A stretch of DNA of 64,000 nt from Streptomyces lateritius (GTDB lineage Bacteria > Actinomycetota > Actinomycetes > Streptomycetales > Streptomycetaceae). The first letter of the stretch is position 1; each line of letters begins with the position of its first letter. The notes under the pieces are model-generated. The model did no database searches and was not told the origin of the DNA. It saw only the letters and a program-made list of their open reading frames with translations. This document shows positions 16,033 through 24,400 of this stretch, one piece after another. Location: NCBI RefSeq assembly GCF_014649715.1, contig NZ_BMTO01000003.1:445525-509524 (forward strand), read 5' to 3'. The translations under genes were made by a program, and so were the position numbers.

Positions 16033-17115
16033 GTGAAAGCCGTTGAGTACACGCGGAGCAACCGGATCGTCGAGCTGATGCGGCGGCCCGCGGAGCAGCG
16101 TGACGCAGAGTGGGTGAAGGACGCGGTACAACAGGCGGTCCTGCTGGAACTCGCCACGCTCCCGCCGTACCTGTGCGGCATGTGGTCGATCGACACCACG
16201 GGCGGAGGAGACACCCAGGTCTTCCGCGCCCTGCGCACCATCGTGTTCGACGAGATGTCGCACCTCGGCCTCGCCTGCAATCTGCTCACCACCGTCGGCG
16301 GTTCCCCTCGTCTCGCGGACGAGGCGCTGGTGCCGGCGTACCCGGGCCCGCTGCCCGGCGGTGTACGGCCCGAACTCACCGTCTTCCTGAGCGGCCTGAC
16401 GAAGGAGTCGGTCGCCATGTACGCGAGCATCGAGGAGCCCGACGACCCGATCGTGCGGGCGGTTCCGGCGTACACCTCGATCGGAGCCTTCTACAGCGCG
16501 ATCCTCGACGCCCTGCGCGCGAGCTCGCACCTGATCACCGGCGGCCGGCAGGTGATCAGGGACATGTCGCACCACGGCTCGGGGAACAGCCTCGTGGCTC
16601 TCACCACGCTCGGCGCCGTCGAGACGGCCGTCGCGATCATCAAGGAACAAGGCGAGGGGACGTCCGTGTCGCCCCAGAACCCGCACCCGAACGAGGCGGC
16701 ATCGGGCGAGCTGGCCCACTACTACGCCTTCTTGGAGGTCTTGCACGGACGCAAACTGATCCACCCGCCCGGCCATCCTGATGTGTGGGACTTCCAGGGC
16801 CCGCCCGTCCCGATGCCTCCTGCCCTCCCTATGGGGATCGTGCCGCAGGGGGGCTGGCCGCGGACGGGCCCCGGCGCGCCCGCCGCCGACGTGACGGTTC
16901 TCCTCGACAAGTGCAATCGCGTCTACAGCGACATGCTGCGACTCCTCGAACAGGTGTGGCAGCAAGGCGACCCTGCCCAGGCCGCGGACCTGCTGGACGA
17001 CGCGGTGGTGAAGATGTTCGGGCTGAAGTCGCCCGCCCGCGAGTTGATGAAGCGTACGCTGCCCGACGGCAGCGGCAAGACTTACGGACCGGAGTTCCGT
17101 TTCGTGACGCCTTGA
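16033..17115 (+). CDS. Ferritin-like diiron protein (VioB N-terminal type)
   Basis: A 360-residue protein of the ferritin-like family also found in VioB-type iminophenyl-pyruvate dimer synthases. Candidate metal ligands sit in the expected order: E in LLELATLPPY (about residue 39), E and H in FDEMSHLGLACNLL (about 74 and 77), E in IIKEQGEGT, and E and H in ELAHYYAFLEV. Family members pair these helices to hold an iron centre; the reaction here is unknown. AGGAGG at 16021-16026 is three bases before GTG 16030 and six before GTG 16033, so 16033 is preferred. It converges with the large minus-strand cassette and is probably part of the same accessory locus (inference). The gap 17116-17305 holds no gene. 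Confidence 0.85.
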   Translation: MKAVEYTRSNRIVELMRRPAEQRDAEWVKDAVQQAVLLELATLPPYLCGMWSIDTTGGGDTQVFRALRTIVFDEMSHLGLACNLLTTVGGSPRLADEALVPAYPGPLPGGVRPELTVFLSGLTKESVAMYASIEEPDDPIVRAVPAYTSIGAFYSAILDALRASSHLITGGRQVIRDMSHHGSGNSLVALTTLGAVETAVAIIKEQGEGTSVSPQNPHPNEAASGELAHYYAFLEVLHGRKLIHPPGHPDVWDFQGPPVPMPPALPMGIVPQGGWPRTGPGAPAADVTVLLDKCNRVYSDMLRLLEQVWQQGDPAQAADLLDDAVVKMFGLKSPARELMKRTLPDGSGKTYGPEFRFVTP

Positions 17116-17305
17116 GCCCGGGCTCCCCGTGATCGGCGAATCCGTGACGGTGGACACCCACGTGCTCGCCGATACGGCGCTGCGGGTGGCGCGGTCGTAG
17201 GGTGTGCCGCGCGGTGTCGTGTCAGACGGAAACGTGTCTCCGGGCCTGTTCGGACAGCGGACCCCACCCTGCTGTTGTCCCCCCCCGGTCCTGCCCTGTC
17301 GCTCC

Positions 17306-18619
17306 TCAGGGTGTGTGCGCGCCTCCACGGACGTGCAGCGTCGTCATGCTCGGGCGGTGCGCGTCGTCCCCTTCGTAGGCGACGACGATCTCCTGATCGC
17401 CCTTCGGCGGGGCCGCCGTGCGCAGCGTCGCCAGGCCCAGCTCGTCCAGGAGGACCGTGCCGAGGGACACCCCGTCTGCGGTGAACGTGACCCTGCCCCG
17501 GGGCGGGGCTCCGCCCGGGACGGCCCGGGCGATGCGGACCGTGAGGGCCGCAAATCCAGCGATCGCGGTCGCGGGGGAGCCCTTCGGGGTCGAGGAGTAC
17601 GAGCGGGTGCCCGGTGGAGCGACGAGGGTGCCGTCGCGCGTGACCCGGAAGCCGCTGCACACGCCGTGCGCGGTCCGTGGCTGGTAGCCGCTCGCGGGAG
17701 CGAGGACGGCGGTCAGTTCGCGGGGGTTATGTAGCAGGCCGTCGAGGGCCGCGATGCCGACGAGGTCGCTGTCCGCTTCGGCGGCGCCGAGTGCCACGGG
17801 GAACCCGCTCACGACGAGAGTGCGTGTGCCGCGCCCGGTCAGGAAAGTGTCGCAGGACGGGTCGTAGTCGACGTTCCCGTCGGCGCGGACGGTGTACGAG
17901 AAGTCGGCGGGCAGACCGGGTGCGGTGTGGAAGGTGTATCCGGCGGCCGGAAGCATCGTGAGCCGGTGCACGGTGTCCGGGGACAGGAATTGGCTTATGC
18001 CCGCGTCCGGCACGCCGACCGGCAGCAGGCCGTGGGAGAGCGACCGGCCGTCGACCGTGACCGTGCGTCCCTGGATCGTGAGGGTGCTTCCGGTGGCCTC
18101 GGCGACACCGGCTTCCGCGGCCTTCAGGGCGAGCTGGACCTGCCCGTCGGGTGCGACGGAGAAGGCGAGGGCGCCGACGGAGGTGCCCGCCTCGACCAGC
18201 AGCCGGTAGGTCGTGGAGGGCAGCAGGAGCAACTCGTGGACGCGGTCCGAGGACAGCGGACCGGCGCCCGGCAGCTCCGGCGTGAGCGGGTGGTCCAGAG
18301 CTCTGGCATCGATGGTGACCGGCACCCCTCGCACGGTGAGGTGGTGTCCGCCGCGGCCGTCGAGGAACGCGTCGTGCGCGGGTGCGAAGTCGAGGGTTCC
18401 GTCCTCGCGTACGTCGAAGGTGACGGCGGCCGTCGTGCCGTCGCCCAGACGCAGCCGATAGCCTGTGCCCGCGGGTAGCGCCACCTCCGGCGGCGGTACG
18501 GCGGCCCCGTCGACGAGGCCGTCCCAGGGGCTGTTCCCGGCCCCGGCCCCGGAGTCGTCCCGGGAGACCGAGACGAGGGGGAACGTCAGCTGTGAGGTGT
18601 CGATGGTGATGGAAGGCAT
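17306..18619 (-). CDS. Hypothetical beta-repeat protein with C-terminal Ig-like domain (cassette gene 6)
   Basis: A 437-residue protein, last of the six-gene cassette, 47 bases after the WD40 gene. It is built of about four related beta units of roughly 70 residues, each with a LPAxxxYxLxxxxG opening and a V..DG.V.. strand turn: LPAGTGYRLRLGDGT, LPSTTYRLLVEAGT, LPAAGYTFHTAPGL and LAPASGYQPRTAHG. The last 100 residues look like a bacterial Ig-like (Big_3) domain: GRVTFTADGVSLGTVLLDEL, then VVAYEGDDAHRPS. There is no signal peptide. Such modules usually bind or act as spacers in larger assemblies; the role is unknown. ATG 18619 has GGGAGA a few bases upstream. Confidence 0.8.
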   Translation of the reverse strand: MPSITIDTSQLTFPLVSVSRDDSGAGAGNSPWDGLVDGAAVPPPEVALPAGTGYRLRLGDGTTAAVTFDVREDGTLDFAPAHDAFLDGRGGHHLTVRGVPVTIDARALDHPLTPELPGAGPLSSDRVHELLLLPSTTYRLLVEAGTSVGALAFSVAPDGQVQLALKAAEAGVAEATGSTLTIQGRTVTVDGRSLSHGLLPVGVPDAGISQFLSPDTVHRLTMLPAAGYTFHTAPGLPADFSYTVRADGNVDYDPSCDTFLTGRGTRTLVVSGFPVALGAAEADSDLVGIAALDGLLHNPRELTAVLAPASGYQPRTAHGVCSGFRVTRDGTLVAPPGTRSYSSTPKGSPATAIAGFAALTVRIARAVPGGAPPRGRVTFTADGVSLGTVLLDELGLATLRTAAPPKGDQEIVVAYEGDDAHRPSMTTLHVRGGAHTP

Positions 18620-18666
18620 CGGCTCTCCCGAGAAGGGGCGAACGGGTCAGGGCATCCGAAAGCCGC

Positions 18667-19746
18667 TCAGAACGGTGTGGTTCCCTGGATCTCCAGGCGC
18701 GGCACGGTCTCGATCCGGGTCGGCGTGCGGGCGGGCCGCAGCGGCACGCCGGTGATCCGCTCCCACCGCAGGATCCGCCGGTCCCAGCCGCCCGTCAGGA
18801 GCTCGGACCCGTCCCGTGTCGTCGTCATGGACCAGATGGCGGTCGCGTGCGCGGGCAGCGCCGCACCGATACGCTGCCCGGTCCGGTCCCAGCGGTGCAG
18901 AGTGCCGTTCGAGCAGGCCGCCGTGATCTCGCCGTCCCCCGTGAGCAGCACGCACCGCACCGGCGCCCCCGCCATGAGCGGCGCCCCAGCGGGCCGGTCC
19001 GCACCGCGGTCCCACCGGCGCACCGTGCCGTCCAGGCCGCCGGAGGCGAACTCCCGTCCCTCGGGGCCGATCGCGAGCGACTGCACCGGACCGTCGTGTC
19101 CGCGCAGCGGCTCGCCGAGCGGCGTGCCGGCCGTACGGTTCCAGCGCCGTACGGTGCCGTCCTGGCCGGCTGTGACGATCAGGTCGTCGTCGGGGGTGAG
19201 GGCCACCGCTCGCACCGCGCCGAAGGGTCCGCGCAGTGGTTCGCCGAGGGGGCTCCAGGTCGTCCGCTCCCAGCGGCGGACCGTGCCGTCCCGGGAAGCG
19301 GTCACCAGTTCGTGGCCGTCGCGGGTGCGGGCCAGGCCGAGGACCGGTGCCGCATGGGCGGCGAAGCGGGCGGCGAAGGCCGTGCCGGTCGTCCGCTCCC
19401 AGCGCCCCAGCGTGCCGTCGGCGCCCCCGGTGACGACCTCCAGGTCATCGGGCGTCAGCACCATTCCCCAGATGGTCCGTTTGGCGTGCAGAGCGAACGG
19501 ACCGGCCAGTTGCAGCCCGGTCAGCCTCTCCCAGCGGAACATCCTTCCGTAACAGTCCGTGCCGACGATCTCCGCGTCGTCGGAGGTCAGGGCGATCACC
19601 GACACATCCGTGCGGATGTCGAACCCGGACCCATCGATCCGGGACGCCTCGGTCCCGAACCGCGTCATCCCGAGTGCCTCGGTTCCCGCGGCCTCGGTGC
19701 GGATCCGTCCCAGCCGGGGGGGTGGGCTGCCCCGCCCCGCGTTCAC
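18667..19746 (-). CDS. WD40-repeat seven-bladed beta-propeller (cassette gene 5)
   Basis: A 359-residue protein of WD40-type repeats without enzymatic motifs. Seven blades can be counted by their closing strands: YGRMFRWERL, DGTLGRWERT, DGTVRRWERT, DGTVRRWNRT, DGTVRRWDRG, NGTLHRWDRT and DRRILRWERI. Seven closes a normal propeller, so the protein is probably complete and acts as a binding scaffold. The blades are unusually alike and use RW.R in place of the common WD. The first 50 residues are a low-complexity lead. The start is the GTG at 19746, whose GTGA overlaps the TGA stop of the upstream gene, indicating translational coupling. Confidence 0.88.
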   Translation of the reverse strand: MNAGRGSPPPRLGRIRTEAAGTEALGMTRFGTEASRIDGSGFDIRTDVSVIALTSDDAEIVGTDCYGRMFRWERLTGLQLAGPFALHAKRTIWGMVLTPDDLEVVTGGADGTLGRWERTTGTAFAARFAAHAAPVLGLARTRDGHELVTASRDGTVRRWERTTWSPLGEPLRGPFGAVRAVALTPDDDLIVTAGQDGTVRRWNRTAGTPLGEPLRGHDGPVQSLAIGPEGREFASGGLDGTVRRWDRGADRPAGAPLMAGAPVRCVLLTGDGEITAACSNGTLHRWDRTGQRIGAALPAHATAIWSMTTTRDGSELLTGGWDRRILRWERITGVPLRPARTPTRIETVPRLEIQGTTPF

Positions 19747-21467
19747 CGCTGCTCCTTCGGCGGTACGGCTCCGTCGAACGCGAGGGCGCTGGAGGCCTCG
19801 CCCTTCCCAGCACGCACACGGCGGCCTACCCACTGGAAGACCCGGCCGTCCTCACCGCGTGCCACCACCGGCACGCGGGTGACGGTCACTCCCGACCGGG
19901 GGATCTCCTCGTCGCGGAAAGACACCCGCTTCACCTCCGGCTCCAGGATCCGTCCGGCCGCCTTGACCTGCGGCAGCCGCGTACCGTTCGCCGCGAAGCG
20001 GGGAATCTGCCCGCGTCGCAGACAGACGGCGGCCGATCCCGCCTCAAGGGGCACCGGCACGAGCGGGATCCAGTGCGCTGGCACGGGGGTGAGCAGTCGG
20101 TAGGCGAGCGCCGCCGGATCGGTCGGTGGCACCTGCGGATCCGCGTCCGATGGCTCGTCGGCGCGTACCCGTGGCCTGCCGGTGGCGCTCTGCACGACCC
20201 GTTCGATCGCGAAGCCCAGGTTGGCCATCTCGTCGCGGGCGAACAGCACCTCCTCGACGGCCGTGCCCTCCAGCCGAGCCGAAGCGGTCGGCAACAGCGG
20301 CAGCAACGGCGGCCCGGCCTTGCCGTCCTGGGCGTTCGTCAGCCGGAACACCGACCAGGCGTCGTGCTCGGCCGGTCCGACCACCGTGGTGTCCTCGAAG
20401 GTGTCGACGACCGTGAGCCCGGAGATCCGGTGGAGCGCGCTCGTGGCCAGTTCCAGCGGGATCATCCAGTGGTCGTTGCCGTAGATGTTCGCGAACTCGA
20501 CGACGAGGAGCCGGGCCAGGTCCGGCACCCCCGCCCCGACGGCGGGCAGATTGACCCGCGCGTCCTCGAACTCCCACCAGCGGTCCGCCGGCATGCCCGG
20601 ATACGTGACCCGGGTGGGCAGTACGCCCTTCGCCGTGCCACCGGTCGGCGCGGGCAGCGGCGTCGTACCGGCGTCGAGGTCGAAGTGGTACGCGTCGGCG
20701 GCGCCCCCGGTGAACTCGGGGGCCGTCAGTGTCACCGCCCGGCCGCCCGGCTCGGCCGTGACGGCGAACCGGTGCTCGAGCCGCTCCCGGGCCCAACTCG
20801 ACGGCACCGGTGCCCCGTACCGCTCGGCAAACCACTCCAGCCAGAGCTCGGCCGCCTTGTCGAACGCGGTCTGCTCCGCCCCGGAGAGCCCCGGAGGCCG
20901 CCAGCCGTCGTCCAGGTGCCCGGCCAGCGCGACCCCGTCGGGCGCCCGGCCCGCGAGCACCGCGCGCAACGCCCGCCCGCCGGGGTCGCGCCGGAGCGGA
21001 TCCTCCTCCGGTTGCGCGGGCGCCCGGGATAGCGGCGCCTTCGCCAGCACCGCGGCGTCGACCTGCTCCAGGACGGTGTCCGACAGGCTCTGGGTGCGCA
21101 GCGTGTCGAGGAAGCGCCGGCCGGCCCGGGCGGAGGCGCGCAGGGGCAGCGCCTTCACGGTCTCGCCGGGCGTGCCACCCGCCTCAGCGAGGAACTCCAG
21201 CGGAACCCCCTTCGGCAGGGGGACTTCCGCACCGGTACCCGACGGCCGGAACGCGCCGAGCGGCGTGCTCTCGGCGGCGATCTCGCACCACACCGGCGAG
21301 CCGCCGTCCTCGCCCGCGAACTCCGCCAGCTGCCACTGCCGGGCGAGCATGAACAACGGGTCGGCCACCCGGGCGGCCAGTGACTCGTCGAGCTGCCCGC
21401 CGGTGCCGCTCGGCCGTACCACCGGCTCCAGGCGGTGGTACTGGTTGAAGGCCATGACGTCGAACAT
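19743..21467 (-). CDS. Hypothetical protein (cassette gene 4)
   Basis: A 574-residue protein of unknown function. The N-terminus holds the most conserved-looking stretch: DPLFMLARQWQLAEFAGED, then GGSPVWCEIAAE. Later segments include TYPGMPADRWWEFEDARVNL, VEFANIYGNDHWMIPLELA and VFRLTNAQ. I have the impression of meeting ARQWQ.GEF.GEDAGSPV in proteins labelled hypothetical, but no family name is known to me. No signal peptide, membrane segment or nucleotide-binding motif is seen. ATG 21467 has GGAG eight bases upstream and starts two bases after the stop of gene 3. It is coupled by GTGA overlap to the WD40 gene. Confidence 0.85.
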   Translation of the reverse strand: MFDVMAFNQYHRLEPVVRPSGTGGQLDESLAARVADPLFMLARQWQLAEFAGEDGGSPVWCEIAAESTPLGAFRPSGTGAEVPLPKGVPLEFLAEAGGTPGETVKALPLRASARAGRRFLDTLRTQSLSDTVLEQVDAAVLAKAPLSRAPAQPEEDPLRRDPGGRALRAVLAGRAPDGVALAGHLDDGWRPPGLSGAEQTAFDKAAELWLEWFAERYGAPVPSSWARERLEHRFAVTAEPGGRAVTLTAPEFTGGAADAYHFDLDAGTTPLPAPTGGTAKGVLPTRVTYPGMPADRWWEFEDARVNLPAVGAGVPDLARLLVVEFANIYGNDHWMIPLELATSALHRISGLTVVDTFEDTTVVGPAEHDAWSVFRLTNAQDGKAGPPLLPLLPTASARLEGTAVEEVLFARDEMANLGFAIERVVQSATGRPRVRADEPSDADPQVPPTDPAALAYRLLTPVPAHWIPLVPVPLEAGSAAVCLRRGQIPRFAANGTRLPQVKAAGRILEPEVKRVSFRDEEIPRSGVTVTRVPVVARGEDGRVFQWVGRRVRAGKGEASSALAFDGAVPPKEQR

Positions 21468-21469
21468 CG

Positions 21470-24400
21470 TCAGGACTCCTTCTTGATCAGTTGCTCCATC
21501 ACGGCGGCTAGGTCCGGCCGTTTCATGATGTTGAGGAGGTGCACCGAGGGCTGCGTCCCCATCGCCCCCTCGGGCAGATACGCGGCCGGCAGGTAACGCC
21601 CCAGCCAGCCCAGCGCGTCCAGGTCCACGAGCCGTAGTTTCGCCAGGTCGAACGCCTCGTCGACGGTGGCGGCCAGCACGTCCGGAGTCCACGGCACACC
21701 GACCACCGGCGGCACCGCGACCAGCACCGCCTGCGGAGCCCGCGCCCCGGGCGCGTCGTAGTGGAACGTGGCGCCCGCCGTGTGCCGCTGAGCAGGGATC
21801 AGCTCTGCCCACGCGTCGACGACGAGCACGGCGGCCTTGCCCGATCCGAGCGGCTGCGCCGGGCCGTGCACCAGCAGACCGGTGGCCGGCTCGTCCTCGT
21901 CGGTGGGTTTGCGCAGGGCGCCCACCCAGCGGTCGCCCGGCGTGAAGGGCACCTGCCCGATCCGCAGGGCGTAGCCGGTTCCCGTCGCCGCGGCACCGGT
22001 GTACAGCAGCAGATCCGCCAGGGCGCCGGTGCCTGGCCGCACCGAGCCCATCAGCTCCGCCCAGTCGCCCGGCACCAGCCGCGTGTCGCCGCCGCGGTCG
22101 AGCCCCGAGCCGAATGAGGCGTCGAACGCACCGGTGGCGGGCGCGGCCGACCGGCCCACGGCCCGGAACCCGGGTCCGAACACCGCCTCCAGGACTTCGG
22201 CGGCGGCCGTCGGTCCACCCTCCGCCGTCTCCTGCTCGGCGATCCGAATCCGCTCCTTCGCCTCGCGCAGGGCGGCGGCCAGCTGGTCGGCCTGCTCCCC
22301 GGCCGGTCCGGCGGGCGGCCCGGTCACCCCGTAGGAGGCGAGCTTCTCCAGGTCCGCCGCGGCCACCGCGGCCCGCAGGCCGGCGAGGGCCCGCTGCGCG
22401 CGGCCTGTGAACTCCGGGTCCGTGGCCGCTGGAGGTGCGTTGTCCGCGGGCGCCAGGTCGGCCGTGGTGCCGGGCCGGGCGGCCGCGAGCACCGCGGCGG
22501 CCGCCGCGCCGAGCGCCTCCAGCTGGTCGATGTCCACGGCGGTACGGGCCCAGCCCGAGCCCCGGCCTGCGAGCAGGACGGGGACGGCGTCGTCGGGCAC
22601 GGTCGACGGCTGTTCCGGCAGCAGCGCGCGCTCCAGCACGGTCCGCAGCCTGCCCGCGGCGGCGAGCGCCACCACGTCCAGGGCGCAGTGCCGCGTGAGC
22701 GGCCACGTGTGCTCGGTGACCGTGGCCGTGCCCGTGCCGACCTCCTGGCCCGGCCGCAGCCACTCGGCGCGCAGCCTGATCCGCTGGGTGGCCCCCAGCT
22801 GGTGGCCGGCCCAGGTGTCGAGCAGCGGTTCGGCGTCGGCCCTCGGCCGTGCGGTCTGCTCGGCGCCGTCCCAGCCCGCCGCACGGGGCGAGCCCTCCGG
22901 GACGACGACGAGGACCCGGTGGTTCACCGGGATGCCGCGTCGCGGGGTGTCGAGCACCTGGGGACGCGGCGGCGGCTGCCCGCCCGCGGCGAGGGAATCG
23001 AGGGTGGCACCGGCACGGTCCGGATTGCCCTGGGTCAACTGGTGGACGCTCTCGGCGAGGAGCAGGTCCCCGACCGCGTCGAGGTCGTCGCGGAGTGCGG
23101 CCAGGTGGCGCCGTACGGCTGTCGCCTCGGCCCCGGTCGCATTCAGATACGAGACGACGTCGTCGGCGGGCACCTCGGCGAGCCGTGCGCCGTCCGTGAC
23201 GTCATGGACGCCGATGAACTCCTTCGCTTCCGTGCCCGGGTGCTGGACGGTCTGCACCGACCACTTGGCACGGAGCGGGGCGATGAAACGGTCCAACTCC
23301 AGTGGTGTGTGGGCGAGTTCCCGTTCGTCGTGCAGCCGCCGTTCGAGCCGGTAGCCGAGCAGGGCCCCCAGTGACTGGCCCTGGGCGACCCCGTCGAGGA
23401 CGGTCATGGCCACCCGCATCCGCCGCGAGGACAGGTCGACCGCGAAGGCACCGGCGTCGCCGGGGTGAGACAGGTTGCCGCTGTGCAGCACCGCCGCGGT
23501 GGCGGCCTGCGGCAGCGACGGCGCGAGCACCCAGCCCCGGCTGCGCGGCGCGCTGAGGGGCGTCAGGTTCTCCACCCAGCCGTACGCGCCGAGTTGCACC
23601 CCGGTCGGGCGGCGACCGCGCAGTGCGTGGAGCCGGGCGGTGGCGAGGGAGCCGATCCAGGCGTCGAGCCGGTGGGAGACGAGATCGAGGCACTCGCCGA
23701 GCAGCCGTTCCATGGCGGCGAAGGGATCCTGCCCGCGGCCCTGCCAGGTCTTCACCCGGCCTGCCAGGTACTGCAGAGCGGCGTCGATCTCCGCGAGGCG
23801 CACGCTCCAGGGCCGCTCCGTGCCCAGCAGGCCGAGCACGCCGTTGCGCCGGGTCGCCGCCTCAAGGACCTGACCCGCCATGGAGGTGCGGGCGTCGAGG
23901 ATGGTCCGGAACACGGTCGTGCCCCTGTCGGTGTCTCGGTCCGCGTCGGCCCCGGGCGCGGGCAGCGCCATGATCTTGCCGAGGGTGAAGGGACGGGCGA
24001 GCAGCTTGGCGCTGGTGAGGGTGTTCAGCTCGTGCGCGGGGTTGAGCAGGGCGTCGGCGAACCGCAGCCGGGGCCAGAGCGCGTCCGGGTCGCGGACTCC
24101 GGACGCGGCCCGCCCGTACTCCAGGTTCGCGGTGTGCCGCAGTAGAGCCTCCAGGAGGGTGTGCGCCTCCTCCTTGCGGACCGTGAGCTTGAGCAGTTCG
24201 AAGCGTTCGACGACCGCGTTGAGAAAATCGATCAGGTGGCCCTCCGGGGTGGTCCCTTCGGACAGTGTCGCCGGACGGACGTACGGCAGCCACAGCCGGG
24301 TGGCCGCGCCGTTGATCTGGTGGCTGATCTGCGGCCGGTAGCCGATGCCGAGCGCGGCGTTGAGGGCTTGGGAGTGCCGGTCCTCCGGTGTGTCGCCGAC

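Noticed and set aside
17131..17200. Short plus-strand frame TVDTHVLADTALRVARS resembling a WXG-type protein start
   Set aside because: Only 22 codons and no partner; too short to support.
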